The notes under the pieces: generated by a model
The model's database searches: none
Told to the model about the DNA's origin: nothing
The model's input: the letters and a program-made list of their open reading frames with translations, nothing else
In this document: piece after piece, positions 7,965 to 16,735 of the stretch
Layout: each line of letters starts with the position of its first letter
Position numbering within the stretch: position 1 is the stretch's first letter
Translations under genes and position numbers: made by a program
Assembly: GCA_963593905.1 (NCBI GenBank)
Contig: CAVBBL010000015.1
Coordinates: 1 to 59,259, forward strand
Source of the DNA: CAG-791 sp963593905
GTDB taxonomy: Bacteria > Bacillota > Clostridia > Lachnospirales > Lachnospiraceae
Length of the DNA stretch: 59,259 bases
Reading direction: 5' to 3'

Positions 7965-8972
7965 ATGTCAGCATTTATTGATTCCATCAAGGAAAAAGCC
8001 AGAAGAGACAAAAAGACCATCGTATTGCCCGAGACCACAGACAGAAGAACCTTAATGGCCGCTGCCCACATCATGGAGGAGGGTATTGCCGATCTGGTCC
8101 TGGTAGGTGATGAGGAGAAGATCATGGAAGGTGCCAGATGGTTGGAGCTGGATCTGAAAAAGGTAGCCGTGGTCAATCCTGCGACTACTCCTAAGCTGGA
8201 TGAGTATGTGAACGTGCTCTATGAGTGCCGTAAGAACAAGGGTATGACCCCGGAGAAAGCCAGAGAGATCCTTTTAAACGATCCCCTTACCTTCGGCGTA
8301 GTCATGGTAAAGAACAATGATGCAGACGGCATGGTGGCAGGTGCCTGCCATGCGACAGCAGATACTCTTCGCCCCGCTCTGCAGATTCTGCGCACTGCTC
8401 CCGGAGTGAAGCTGGTATCCGGTTTCTTCCTTTTAGTAGTACCGGATTGTGAATACGGCGCTAACGGTACCTTTATCTTTGCAGATTCCGGTCTGAACCA
8501 GGATCCCACCAGTGAAGAGCTGGCAGCCATTGCCGACAGCAGTGCCCGCAGCTTCCAGGCATTGGTAGGCACAAAGCCCATTGTAGCTATGCTTTCCCAT
8601 TCCACCAAGGGAAGTGCAAAGCATCCGCTGGTAGATAAGGTCACAGAGGCAGTGCGGATCGCACATGAGCAGTATCCTTCCTTGCTGGTGGATGGTGAGA
8701 TGCAGGCGGATGCCGCTATGGTGCCGGAGGTAGCAAAGTCCAAGGCTCCCGGCAGCCCGGTGGCAGGCAGGGCCAATGTATTGATCTTCCCGAATCTGGA
8801 TGCAGGCAACAATGGCTACAAGCTGGTGCAGCGTCTGGCAAAGGCAGAGGCCTACGGCCCCATGCTTCAGGGTATCGCAAAGCCGGTAAACGATTTGTCC
8901 AGAGGCTGCAGCTGGGAGGATATCGTAGGCGTGGTAGCGCTGACGGCTGTACAGGCACAGCTTTCTTTATAA
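7965..8972 (+). CDS. pta: Phosphate acetyltransferase
   Basis: Interconverts acetyl-CoA and acetyl phosphate in fermentative acetate production. At 335 residues it is the short, single-domain form typical of Firmicutes, without the DRTGG regulatory region of enteric Pta. Seen: IVLPETTDRRTLMAA near residue 15, ADGMVAGACHATADTLRPAL near 120, and GMSRGCS-type end DLSRGCSWEDIVGVVALTAVQ. AAAGGAG precedes the ATG. ackA follows 186 bp later behind a hairpin leader, so the two enzymes of the pathway are probably co-transcribed. Confidence 0.95.
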   Translation: MSAFIDSIKEKARRDKKTIVLPETTDRRTLMAAAHIMEEGIADLVLVGDEEKIMEGARWLELDLKKVAVVNPATTPKLDEYVNVLYECRKNKGMTPEKAREILLNDPLTFGVVMVKNNDADGMVAGACHATADTLRPALQILRTAPGVKLVSGFFLLVVPDCEYGANGTFIFADSGLNQDPTSEELAAIADSSARSFQALVGTKPIVAMLSHSTKGSAKHPLVDKVTEAVRIAHEQYPSLLVDGEMQADAAMVPEVAKSKAPGSPVAGRANVLIFPNLDAGNNGYKLVQRLAKAEAYGPMLQGIAKPVNDLSRGCSWEDIVGVVALTAVQAQLSL

Positions 8973-9019
8973 GATAAGAGTGGACGCAGGCACATCTGCC
9001 TGCAAAGCAGAGATGCAAT

Positions 9020-9158
9020 CAGCCGACAATGCCTCATGGCGCTGTCGGCTGTTGGCGACTGTTCTGCAAAAGCTCATCAGAATCACATCGGAGAAATCGC
9101 CTTCGCGAATTTCTCCTCACATTGTCGCAGACAAGCTGCGGCATAGAAAGGGAGAAGT
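9020..9158 (+). repeat. Modular hairpin leader (family 1) before ackA
   Basis: Seen: hairpin 9020-9051 (CAGCCGACA / TGTCGGCTG outer arms with ATGCC-TCAT-GGC at the tip), then AATCACATC and the module c hairpin at 9090-9116 (GGAGAAAT / ATTTCTCC with CGC/GCG). Module d follows at 9124-9142 (GTCGCAG / CTGCGGC), then GGGAG and the ackA ATG. Module c is identical to the copy before ilvA and differs by paired changes from the proB copy. Confidence 0.8.
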
Positions 9159-10358
9159 ATGAATATTCTTGTAATCAATTGCGGAAGTTCTTCTTTAAAG
9201 TTTCAGGTAATAGATGCGGTGGCTGAGAAATTACTGGCCAAGGGGCTTTGTGAGAGAATCGGACTGGACGGTTCTTTTACCTATGAAAATAAAAAGGACG
9301 GCAAGCCGAAGCAGAAGGTTTCCGTGGAAATTCCCGATCATAAGAAGGCTATTTCGTTAGTGCTGGATGCCCTGACAGATCCGGAAAACGGCATTATCAC
9401 TTCTCTGGATGAGATTGGAGCAGTGGGACACCGGGTAGTCCACGGCGGAGAGAAGTTCACCAGCTCTGTGGTCATCGATGAGGAAGTGCTGGAGGCTATT
9501 CAGGAGTGTGCGGAGTTGGCACCTTTGCATAATCCTGCGAATCTCACAGGTATTGCAGCATGCAGAGCTTTAATGCCGAATACACCTATGGTGGCAGTTT
9601 TTGATACGGCTTTCCATCAGACTATGCCGGAAAAGGCTTATCTGTATGCGGTTCCTTACCACTATTACGAAGAGGATAAGGTGCGCCGTTACGGCTTCCA
9701 CGGCACCAGTCATTCCTATGTATCCAAAGAGGCAGCGGCTTTCCTGGGACAGCCCTATGACAGTCTTAAGACCATTGTCTGCCATCTGGGCAACGGCGCC
9801 AGCGTATCTGCTGTGAAGAACGGCAAGTGCGTAGATACTTCCATGGGTATGACCCCGTTGGACGGTCTGGTTATGGGTACTCGTTGCGGCAGTATCGATC
9901 CGGCCATCATCGAATTCCTCGCGCATAAGGAAGGCCTGGACATCGATGGCATTATGAAGATACTGAATAAGGAGTCCGGCATGCTGGGACTCTCCAGAGG
10001 CCTTTCCTCCGATTCCAGAGATCTGGAAGCTGCCTACGAAGAGGGTAATCCGGACGGCGTGCGTGCGGTAGAGAGCTTTTGCTACAGCGTAGCCAAATAT
10101 ATCGGCAGCTATGCGGCAGCCATGGACGGTGTGGATGTACTTTGCTTTACCGCCGGTATCGGAGAGAACAGTGACATTGTCCGGGACAAGGTCTGCTCCT
10201 ATCTACATTATCTGGGCATTGCTCTGGATCCTGTGGAAAATGCCAAGAGAGGTGAGGATAGAATTATTTCCACACCGGAGAGCAAGGTAAAGGTACTGGT
10301 GATTCCCACCAATGAAGAACTGGCCATTGCCAGAGAGACCTACGCACTTTGCAAATAA
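9159..10358 (+). CDS. ackA: Acetate kinase
   Basis: Acetyl phosphate + ADP to acetate + ATP, the ATP-yielding end of acetate fermentation. It is 399 residues, normal for the family. The ASKHA-fold signature NCGSSSLKF is at residues 7-15. VGHRVVHGGEKF lies near 88, the second signature YRRYGFHGTSHSYV-like VRRYGFHGTSHSYV near 175, and LGNGASVSAVKNGKCVDTS near 208. The end contains FTAGIGENSDIVR near 330. Encoded after pta in the same direction. The DUF177/YceD gene that often separates ackA or ylbM from rpmF is not present. Confidence 0.96.
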   Translation: MNILVINCGSSSLKFQVIDAVAEKLLAKGLCERIGLDGSFTYENKKDGKPKQKVSVEIPDHKKAISLVLDALTDPENGIITSLDEIGAVGHRVVHGGEKFTSSVVIDEEVLEAIQECAELAPLHNPANLTGIAACRALMPNTPMVAVFDTAFHQTMPEKAYLYAVPYHYYEEDKVRRYGFHGTSHSYVSKEAAAFLGQPYDSLKTIVCHLGNGASVSAVKNGKCVDTSMGMTPLDGLVMGTRCGSIDPAIIEFLAHKEGLDIDGIMKILNKESGMLGLSRGLSSDSRDLEAAYEEGNPDGVRAVESFCYSVAKYIGSYAAAMDGVDVLCFTAGIGENSDIVRDKVCSYLHYLGIALDPVENAKRGEDRIISTPESKVKVLVIPTNEELAIARETYALCK

Positions 10359-10364
10359 AAATGG

Positions 10365-10393
10365 TTGACAATCATGGCATGTACCTGTATAAT
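10365..10393 (+). promoter_or_regulatory. Consensus sigma-A promoter for rpmF
   Basis: TTGACA at 10365-10370 and TATAAT at 10388-10393 are both perfect consensus hexamers, separated by the ideal 17 nt. The start of transcription would be near 10400, giving an rpmF leader of about 80 nt. It begins 7 nt after the ackA stop codon, so rpmF has its own strong promoter. Confidence 0.85.
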
Positions 10394-10483
10394 ATGCCTT
10401 GTGTTTTGGGCTTGTGCCCAGCTTTCCCTATGGGGAACAGCAATCTCTCCCATGACAAAGGGAATGCTAAGGAGGTGTAACGA

Positions 10484-10666
10484 ATGTCTATTTGTCCGAA
10501 GAATAAGTCTTCTAAGAGCCATAGAGATATGAGAAGAGCAAACTGGAAAATGTCTGCTCCGGCACTGGTAAAGTGCAGCAAATGCGGCGCCCTGATGATG
10601 CCTCACAGAGTTTGCAAGAACTGCGGTTCCTACAATAAGAAAGAGATCATCAAGAACGAGGACTAA
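10484..10666 (+). CDS. rpmF: Ribosomal protein bL32
   Basis: Small protein of the 50S subunit. It is 60 residues with the C-terminal zinc ribbon C31-x2-C34 and C44-x2-C47, so this is the zinc-binding (C+) form rather than a zinc-free paralogue. The N-terminus MSICPKNKSSKSHRDMRRANW is typical apart from IC at positions 3-4. AAGGAGGTG precedes the ATG. It has its own consensus promoter and its own terminator, but the neighbourhood rpmF-plsX is the widespread one. Confidence 0.96.
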   Translation: MSICPKNKSSKSHRDMRRANWKMSAPALVKCSKCGALMMPHRVCKNCGSYNKKEIIKNED

Positions 10667-10692
10667 TAATCATATTTTGTTCCAGATGACAG

Positions 10693-10727
10693 AAAGACCG
10701 ATGCAGAGTACTGTGTCGGTCTTTTTA
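10693..10727 (+). terminator. Rho-independent terminator after rpmF
   Basis: AAAGACCGA at 10693-10701 pairs with TCGGTCTTT at 10716-10724, and the downstream arm runs into a T-rich stretch (CTTTTTAATTT). It lies about 27 nt after the rpmF stop codon and separates rpmF from plsX. Confidence 0.8.
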
Positions 10728-10810
10728 ATTTCACACTGCCGGCGTTGATTGATTTTTAAATGTTCATTTAGTAATATAGATAAGATGTCAAAAAGAATTT
10801 TCCATCACAC

Positions 10811-10872
10811 AGCCGCAGATTACTGCGGCATAAAGAAGCTGTCGCAGTAATCTGCGGCATAGTGAGGTAAAT
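10811..10872 (+). repeat. Duplicated module d hairpins before plsX
   Basis: Seen: two successive copies of the family 1 final hairpin, at 10812-10829 (GCCGCAG / CTGCGGC, loop ATTA) and 10841-10858 (GTCGCAG / CTGCGGC, loop TAAT). They are joined by ATAAAGAAGCT and followed by GAGG and the plsX ATG. The other modules are missing. The loop sequence is inverted between the two copies. Confidence 0.7.
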
Positions 10873-11922
10873 ATGAGTGATATGATTAATGTGGCAGTGG
10901 ATGCCATGGGCGGCGATCACGCACCGGATGAAGTGGTGAAGGGTGTTTTGCTGGCTGTGAGAGCGAATCCTTCGCTGAAGGTCACCCTGGTGGGCAAAGA
11001 GATGATGGTCCGGGCAGCACTTCAGCAATATGCAGGAGAAGAGGGATGGCCGGAGGATCGAATCAGTATCTGTCATACATCCGAGGTGATCGAGATGGCA
11101 GAGTCTCCGGTCAAGGCTATTATGGAAAAGAAGGACTCCTCCATCGTAAAGGGCATGGAAATGGTCCATGACGGCGAGTGCGATGCCTTTGTGACCGCCG
11201 GCAGCAGCGGTGCTACCTTGGTAGGCGGACAGACTATTGTGGGAAGGATCAAGGGAATTGAGAGACCGCCTTTGGCACCCCTGATGCCTACCACCAAGGG
11301 GCCGGTATTGCTGATCGACTGCGGAGCCAATGTGGATGCGAAGTCCTCCTGGCTGCTGCAGTTTGCCCAGATGGGATCCATCTATATGGAGAATATCGTA
11401 GGCGTTCGGAATCCCCGGGTGGCGATTCTGAATATCGGGGCAGAGGACGAAAAAGGCAATGCATTGGTGAAAGAGACCTTCCCGCTGCTGCAGCAGTGTG
11501 AGACTATCAATTTCATCGGCAGTATTGAGGCAAGAGAGATCCCTGCAGGGGGAGCAGACGTGGTGGTTTGCGATGCCTTTGCAGGCAATGTGGTATTAAA
11601 GATGTACGAAGGTGTGGCTTCCGCGCTTCTGGGGGAGATCAAGACAGCACTTCTCTCCAGTCTTCCCACCAAAATCGGTGCGCTGCTGATCAAGCCGGCT
11701 TTAAAGGGAACGTTGAAGAAGTTTGATACTTCTACCTACGGGGGAGCTCCTCTTCTGGGACTGAATGGGCTGGTAGTGAAGAGCCACGGCAATTCCAAGG
11801 CTATCGTGATCCAGCATGCCATTGAGCAGTGCATCACCTTTAAAGAGAAGGATATCAATGGGCAATTCCGCAGCAAAATGAAGCTGGTGGACCGCACAAA
11901 GAAGAGGGCGGCTGCGGAATAG
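10873..11922 (+). CDS. plsX: Phosphate acyltransferase PlsX
   Basis: Makes acyl phosphate from acyl-ACP and phosphate, feeding PlsY in membrane phospholipid synthesis; a peripheral membrane enzyme. It is 349 residues. Family hallmarks are VAVDAMGGDHAPDEVVKG at residues 7-24, ITAGNTGA-type segment FVTAGSSGATLVGG near 110, and DCGANVDAKSSWLLQFA near 152. acpP follows 181 bp later; its product is the acyl carrier used here. Start supported by GAGG 5 nt upstream. Confidence 0.95.
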   Translation: MSDMINVAVDAMGGDHAPDEVVKGVLLAVRANPSLKVTLVGKEMMVRAALQQYAGEEGWPEDRISICHTSEVIEMAESPVKAIMEKKDSSIVKGMEMVHDGECDAFVTAGSSGATLVGGQTIVGRIKGIERPPLAPLMPTTKGPVLLIDCGANVDAKSSWLLQFAQMGSIYMENIVGVRNPRVAILNIGAEDEKGNALVKETFPLLQQCETINFIGSIEAREIPAGGADVVVCDAFAGNVVLKMYEGVASALLGEIKTALLSSLPTKIGALLIKPALKGTLKKFDTSTYGGAPLLGLNGLVVKSHGNSKAIVIQHAIEQCITFKEKDINGQFRSKMKLVDRTKKRAAAE

Positions 11923-12103
11923 CGGCTGCATGGACAGAAACTGTGCTTAAGGAATCGGCTTGTGATATTGCTTTACACCCCGACAGTGAAGGGCGACGTC
12001 AGAAAAGCATACAATTGCATTATGGAATCTGCCATCATGTGAAGCATGCGTAGTAACAGTAAAAGCCGTACAATAAATAAAAGAACAGAAAGAAGGAAAA
12101 ATC

Positions 12104-12343
12104 ATGGAAGAATTTAAAAAACTGCAGGATATCATTGCTGATGTATTAAACGTAGATCCGGATGAGATCACAGAGGAGACTACCTTTACAGATGATCTTG
12201 GAGCTGATTCCCTGGATCTGTTTCAGGTGATCATGAGCATTGAGAAGGTCTTTAAGATCACGGTTCCCACCGAAGAGATTCAGAATGTGAAGACAGTGGG
12301 AGAGGCAGCAAAGCTGATTCAGGAAGCAAGAGCAGGCAAGTAG
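12104..12343 (+). CDS. acpP: Acyl carrier protein
   Basis: Carries growing acyl chains on a 4-phosphopantetheine arm for fatty acid and phospholipid synthesis. It is 79 residues. The attachment site is Ser36 within GADSLDLFQVIM. The protein is acidic and four-helical as expected. AGAAGGAAAAATC precedes the ATG. The stop codon TAG is immediately followed by the ATG of rnc, so the two are tightly co-translated. The 181-bp gap upstream of it holds only AT-rich sequence with no recognised motif. Confidence 0.97.
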   Translation: MEEFKKLQDIIADVLNVDPDEITEETTFTDDLGADSLDLFQVIMSIEKVFKITVPTEEIQNVKTVGEAAKLIQEARAGK

Positions 12344-13039
12344 ATGAATTACCAAACAAGGGAAGAACTGGAAAAACTGGAGAAAAAGATCGGCTATTCC
12401 TTTCAGGACAAGAGTCTGCTGGAGTGTGCGCTGACCCACAGCTCTTATGTAAACGAGCATAAGATCAATCGCTGTCAGGATTATGAGCGCCTGGAGTTTC
12501 TGGGGGATGCAGTGCTGGAGATGGTTTCCAGCACTGTCCTTTACAAAAAATATCCGGAAAAGAAGGAAGGAGAGCTCTCTAAGCTGCGCTCCACACTGGT
12601 CTGCGAGCCGGCTCTGGCCTATTGTGCCAGAGACATCGGCCTGGAGGCCTTTATTCGTCTGGGAAAGGGTGAAGAGGCTACCGGGGGACGTCAGAGAGAT
12701 TCCATCATCTCCGATGTCATGGAGGCTACTATAGGCGCCATGTATCTGGACAGCGGCCGAGTGGAGGAAGCCCAGGATTTCATTATGAAATTCATCCTCT
12801 CAGACCTGGAAAATAAAAGACTCTTTTATGATGCCAAATCCATCCTCCAGGAAAAGATACAGCAGCAGGGACAGACGATCCGCTATGAGGTATTGGAGGA
12901 ATGCGGACCCGAGCACTGCAAGGTGTTTCGGGTGGCTGTTCTGATCGATGACAAACAGGTGCAGACCGGAGAGGGCAGATCCAAAAAGTCGGCGGAGCAG
13001 CAGGCTGCGCATCGTCTCCTTCTGGAGATGAATCAATAG
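12344..13039 (+). CDS. rnc: Ribonuclease III
   Basis: Double-strand-specific endoribonuclease that processes rRNA precursors and structured mRNAs. It is 231 residues. The RNase III signature RLEFLGDAVLE is at about 48-58, the second metal-binding DVMEATIGAMYLD near 126, and a C-terminal double-stranded RNA binding domain spans about 157-229 (GEGRSKKSAEQQAAHRLL). It starts with no gap after acpP; the order acpP-rnc-smc-ftsY is conserved in Firmicutes. RNase III is a natural candidate to cut the long hairpins found between genes here, but that is inference. Confidence 0.97.
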   Translation: MNYQTREELEKLEKKIGYSFQDKSLLECALTHSSYVNEHKINRCQDYERLEFLGDAVLEMVSSTVLYKKYPEKKEGELSKLRSTLVCEPALAYCARDIGLEAFIRLGKGEEATGGRQRDSIISDVMEATIGAMYLDSGRVEEAQDFIMKFILSDLENKRLFYDAKSILQEKIQQQGQTIRYEVLEECGPEHCKVFRVAVLIDDKQVQTGEGRSKKSAEQQAAHRLLLEMNQ

Positions 13040-13078
13040 GAAAGTTTCTGCGAAATAAGTGGGGACACAGGGAGTTGC

Positions 13079-16000
13079 ATGTATCTTAAGAGTATCGAAA
13101 TACAGGGATTTAAATCCTTTGCAAACAAAATCAAATTCGAATTTCACAATGGAATAACCGCCATCGTGGGACCGAACGGTTCGGGCAAAAGTAATGTCGC
13201 GGACGCCGTGCGCTGGGTGCTGGGTGAACAGCGAATCAAGCAGCTGCGCGGTGCCTCCATGCAGGACGTTATTTTTGCCGGGACAGAGCTTCGAAAGCCC
13301 CTGGGCTATGCCTACGTGGCCATCACACTGGATAACAGCGATCATCAGCTGGCCATAGACTATGAGGAAGTGACGGTGGCAAGGCGTTTGTACCGATCCG
13401 GTGAGAGTGAATATCTGCTGAATGGGACGGCCTGCCGATTGAAGGATGTCAATGAGCTTTTTTATGACACCGGCATCGGTAAGGAGGGCTATTCCATTAT
13501 CGGACAGGGCCAGATCGAAAAAATCCTTTCGGATAAGCCGGAGGATCGAAGGGAGCTTTTTGATGAAGCTGCCGGTATCGTGAAATTCAAGCGCCGCAAG
13601 GAGGCTTCCGAGAAGAAGCTGGAGAGCGAGCGGGCGAATCTGGTGCGTGTCAATGATATCCTGGCTGAGCTGGATAAGCAGATCGGCCCTCTGGAAAAGC
13701 AGTCGGAAAAAGCAAAAATTTATCTAAAGACCAGAGAAAGCTTAAAGACATTGGACGTCAATGCATTTCTGATCGAAAACGGAAAGACCGGCGAAGAACT
13801 AAAGGAAATGACAGAAAAGCAGCAGATTGCGGACAGAGACCTTGCGCAGGCGAAGGAGCAATACGAAGCTGCCAAATCCGATTATGAAAATATCCAGACG
13901 CAGTTAGAACAGTTGGAAACGGAGATGGAACAGACCAGGAACCGGATCAGCGATGCCAGCATCGTCCGGGGCAAACTGGAAGGGGATATCAAGGTTTACG
14001 AGGAGCAGATTCGGGCAGCAAAGAGTAATGCAGAGCATTTCGCTGTCCGTAAATCCAATATGCAGGCAAAGCTGGATGGCTATCAGGCGGAGAAAAACCA
14101 GATTCTGGAGGAAAAAAAGGAGATAGACGAGCAGTTCTCCCAGCTGACGGATGCCAGAGAAAAGGCCAGAAAAGAGCATGAGACAGTGGCGGCGCAGGTG
14201 ACAGAGTGCGCCGCGCAGATCGAGGATGGCAAAAACGGGATTCTGGAGGCATTAAGCGAGCGGGCTACCATTAAATCCCGCCTGGCAAGTTTAAGTACCA
14301 TGGAAGAGCAGATCGGTATACGAAAGTCCGAGCTGACTTCCCGCCTCGTCAGTGCCAGAACACAGGAAAATCAGCAGGAAGAGCGGATTCGCCAGTTAAA
14401 GGAAGCTTTTGAGGCAGTGACAGCAAGGATCAGCGAACTGCGGCAGGCACAGCAGGAGAAGGAAACACAGATTCAGAAGGCCAAGGAGAAGCTGACCGGC
14501 TGCGATCAAAAGCTGCGGGATGCTCAGATCGAATACCACAAGGAAAAGACCAAGCTGGAATCTCTGGTGAATCTGACAGAACGCTATGAGGGCTTTGGCG
14601 GCAGCGTCAAAAAGGTCATGGAGCATAAATCCAAGGAAAAAGGCCTGCTGGGTGTAGTAGCTGATCTCTTAAAGACGCAGCCCAGGTATGAGACTGCCAT
14701 CGAGGTGGCGCTAGGCGGCAATATTCAGAATATCGTCACAGATGATGAGGCCACTGCCAAGCGGATGATTTCCATGCTAAAGAGAGAAAAGGCAGGCCGT
14801 GCTACCTTCCTGCCACTGACCAGCATCGCCCACCCCCAGGAATTCTCCAAACCGGAGGTATTAAAGGAAGAGGGCGTCATCGGTCTGGCGGACAGTCTGG
14901 TGGAGACGGAGCCGGCATACCGCAATGTGGCCAAGGCCATGCTGGGGCGTATCCTGATTGTGGACAGCTTTGATCATGCGGTGAAGATTGCCGGTCGGCA
15001 CAGCCATTCCCTGCGAATGGTCACGCTGGAGGGTGAACTTTTCGTGCCCGGCGGTGCTATCAGCGGCGGTGCCTACAGAGGAAACAGTAACCTCCTGGGA
15101 AGGCGCCGGGAAATGGCGGAGCTGGAACAGAAGGTAAAGGAAAAGCTGCAGGCTATTGACAAGCTGAATCAGGAAATAGAAGAGACGAGAAGTGCCCGCA
15201 CGGCCATGCGGCAGGAATTGGAGCAGATCCGCAGTGAGCTGCAAAGCAAATTCCTAGAGCAGAATACCGCCCGCATGAATGTGGTCAATGAAGAAGAAAA
15301 AAAGAAACAGGCGGCGGGAAGCTTTGTACAGCTCAAAGAAGAGAGTAAGAGCATAGAAGAGCAGACAGCAGCCGTGGTAAAGGAAAAGGAAGAAATCACG
15401 GAAAAGCTGGCGGCGTCCGAACAGTACGAAAAGGATACCACAGCGCAGATCACCCTTTGGCAGGAGCAGTTGGATGCCCTGCAAAAGGAAGAGGCGAAAA
15501 AGAATACAGCTGCCGCTGCATGGGATGTGGAAATAGAGAGAATGCGCCAGCAGCTCCAGTTCAAGCAGGAAAATCTGGACCGCATCAGCCAGGAGACGGA
15601 GCAGACAAAGAAGGAACTGGAAGAAATCGTACAGAGCCTTGCGCAGGGCAAAGAAGAGATGAGCCAGCGTGAAAAAAATATCCAGGAGATCCAAAAGACC
15701 ATCGAGAGCTCCCACAGCACCCAGTCCGATGCCCAAAAGCAGCTTAAGGAGAGCATACAGAAAAAGGAAGAACTCTCCGGAAAGCAAAAGGAATTCTTTA
15801 CCACCAGAGAAAGCCTGGCGGAAAAGCAGAATTCTCTGGATAAGGAAGTTTACCGCTTAAATGCCCAGAAGGAAAAGCTGCAAAATGCGCTGGAAGCCCA
15901 GATCAATTACATGTGGGACGAGTACGAGATCACCTTATCGGATGCAGCAGCGCTGCGGGATGCATCCATGACAGATCTTTTCGCCATGAAAAAGGAAATC

Positions 16001-16639
16001 GCTGCCTTAAAAGGAAAGATCAAAAGCCTTGGTGATGTGAATATGGGCGCCATCGAGGAGTACAAAACCCTGATGGAGCGTTATACTTTCTTAAAAGGAC
16101 AGCATGATGATCTGGTGGCGGCAGAGGAAACCTTGCAGGGCATCATCCTGGAGCTGGATGAGGCTATGCGCAGACAGTTTAAAGAACAGTTCGCTCGGAT
16201 CAATAGGGAATTTGATCTGGTGTTCAAGGAGATGTTCGGCGGCGGAAAGGGCACACTGGAGCTGATGGAAGGGGCCGACCTTCTGGAGGCAGGTGTTCGG
16301 GTCATCGCGCAGCCCCCGGGCAAGAAGCTGCAGAATATGATGCAGCTCTCCGGCGGTGAGAAATCTCTGACAGCCATAGCGCTTTTGTTTGCGATTCAGA
16401 GCCTTAAGCCTTCTCCCTTCTGTCTGCTGGACGAGATCGAGGCAGCACTGGATGAGAGCAATGTCAGCCGTTTTGCAGGATATCTGCACAAGCTGACAAA
16501 GGACACCCAGTTTATTGTCATCACCCACAGACGGGGCACGATGGAACAGGCCGATCGATTGTATGGTATCACCATGCAGGAGAAGGGCGTATCCGCATTG
16601 GTCAGCGTGAATCTGATTGACAAGGATTTGAGTGCTTAA
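13079..16639 (+). CDS. smc: Chromosome segregation protein SMC
   Basis: ATPase subunit of the SMC-ScpAB condensin that organises and segregates the chromosome. It is 1186 residues, full length. The N-terminal head has Walker A GPNGSGKSN near residue 32 and a Q-loop region. Coiled coils run at about 170-500 and 670-1010, and the hinge lies at about 510-650 (ending FVPGGAISGGAY). The C-terminal head has signature LSGGEKSLTAIALLF near 1090 and Walker B FCLLDEIEAALDE near 1113. The gene is intact. ATG start with GGGAG upstream; ftsY follows, which is the usual neighbour. Confidence 0.98.
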   Translation: MYLKSIEIQGFKSFANKIKFEFHNGITAIVGPNGSGKSNVADAVRWVLGEQRIKQLRGASMQDVIFAGTELRKPLGYAYVAITLDNSDHQLAIDYEEVTVARRLYRSGESEYLLNGTACRLKDVNELFYDTGIGKEGYSIIGQGQIEKILSDKPEDRRELFDEAAGIVKFKRRKEASEKKLESERANLVRVNDILAELDKQIGPLEKQSEKAKIYLKTRESLKTLDVNAFLIENGKTGEELKEMTEKQQIADRDLAQAKEQYEAAKSDYENIQTQLEQLETEMEQTRNRISDASIVRGKLEGDIKVYEEQIRAAKSNAEHFAVRKSNMQAKLDGYQAEKNQILEEKKEIDEQFSQLTDAREKARKEHETVAAQVTECAAQIEDGKNGILEALSERATIKSRLASLSTMEEQIGIRKSELTSRLVSARTQENQQEERIRQLKEAFEAVTARISELRQAQQEKETQIQKAKEKLTGCDQKLRDAQIEYHKEKTKLESLVNLTERYEGFGGSVKKVMEHKSKEKGLLGVVADLLKTQPRYETAIEVALGGNIQNIVTDDEATAKRMISMLKREKAGRATFLPLTSIAHPQEFSKPEVLKEEGVIGLADSLVETEPAYRNVAKAMLGRILIVDSFDHAVKIAGRHSHSLRMVTLEGELFVPGGAISGGAYRGNSNLLGRRREMAELEQKVKEKLQAIDKLNQEIEETRSARTAMRQELEQIRSELQSKFLEQNTARMNVVNEEEKKKQAAGSFVQLKEESKSIEEQTAAVVKEKEEITEKLAASEQYEKDTTAQITLWQEQLDALQKEEAKKNTAAAAWDVEIERMRQQLQFKQENLDRISQETEQTKKELEEIVQSLAQGKEEMSQREKNIQEIQKTIESSHSTQSDAQKQLKESIQKKEELSGKQKEFFTTRESLAEKQNSLDKEVYRLNAQKEKLQNALEAQINYMWDEYEITLSDAAALRDASMTDLFAMKKEIAALKGKIKSLGDVNMGAIEEYKTLMERYTFLKGQHDDLVAAEETLQGIILELDEAMRRQFKEQFARINREFDLVFKEMFGGGKGTLELMEGADLLEAGVRVIAQPPGKKLQNMMQLSGGEKSLTAIALLFAIQSLKPSPFCLLDEIEAALDESNVSRFAGYLHKLTKDTQFIVITHRRGTMEQADRLYGITMQEKGVSALVSVNLIDKDLSA

Positions 16640-16649
16640 AGCAGAGAGT

Positions 16650-16735
16650 GATCATATCGGAGAATTCGCCTGCGCGAAATGCTCCTCATGCAGCCGCAGA
16701 CAAACCGAGATAAGCTGCAACATAGAGAGGTGAAT
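16650..16735 (+). repeat. Modular hairpin leader (family 1) before ftsY
   Basis: Seen: ATCATATC followed by the module c hairpin at 16659-16685 (GGAGAATT / AATGCTCC, one mismatch, CGC/GCG, CTGC loop). A degenerate module d follows at about 16692-16720 (GCCGCAG ... CTGCAAC), then GAGAGGTG and the ftsY ATG. This is the most decayed of the complete copies: the last hairpin keeps only about four paired bases. Confidence 0.65.

Noticed and set aside
15169..15804. 211-codon Ser/Cys/Phe-rich frame on the minus strand
   Set aside because: Shadow of the SMC coiled coil (Glu/Lys/Gln codons read backwards).
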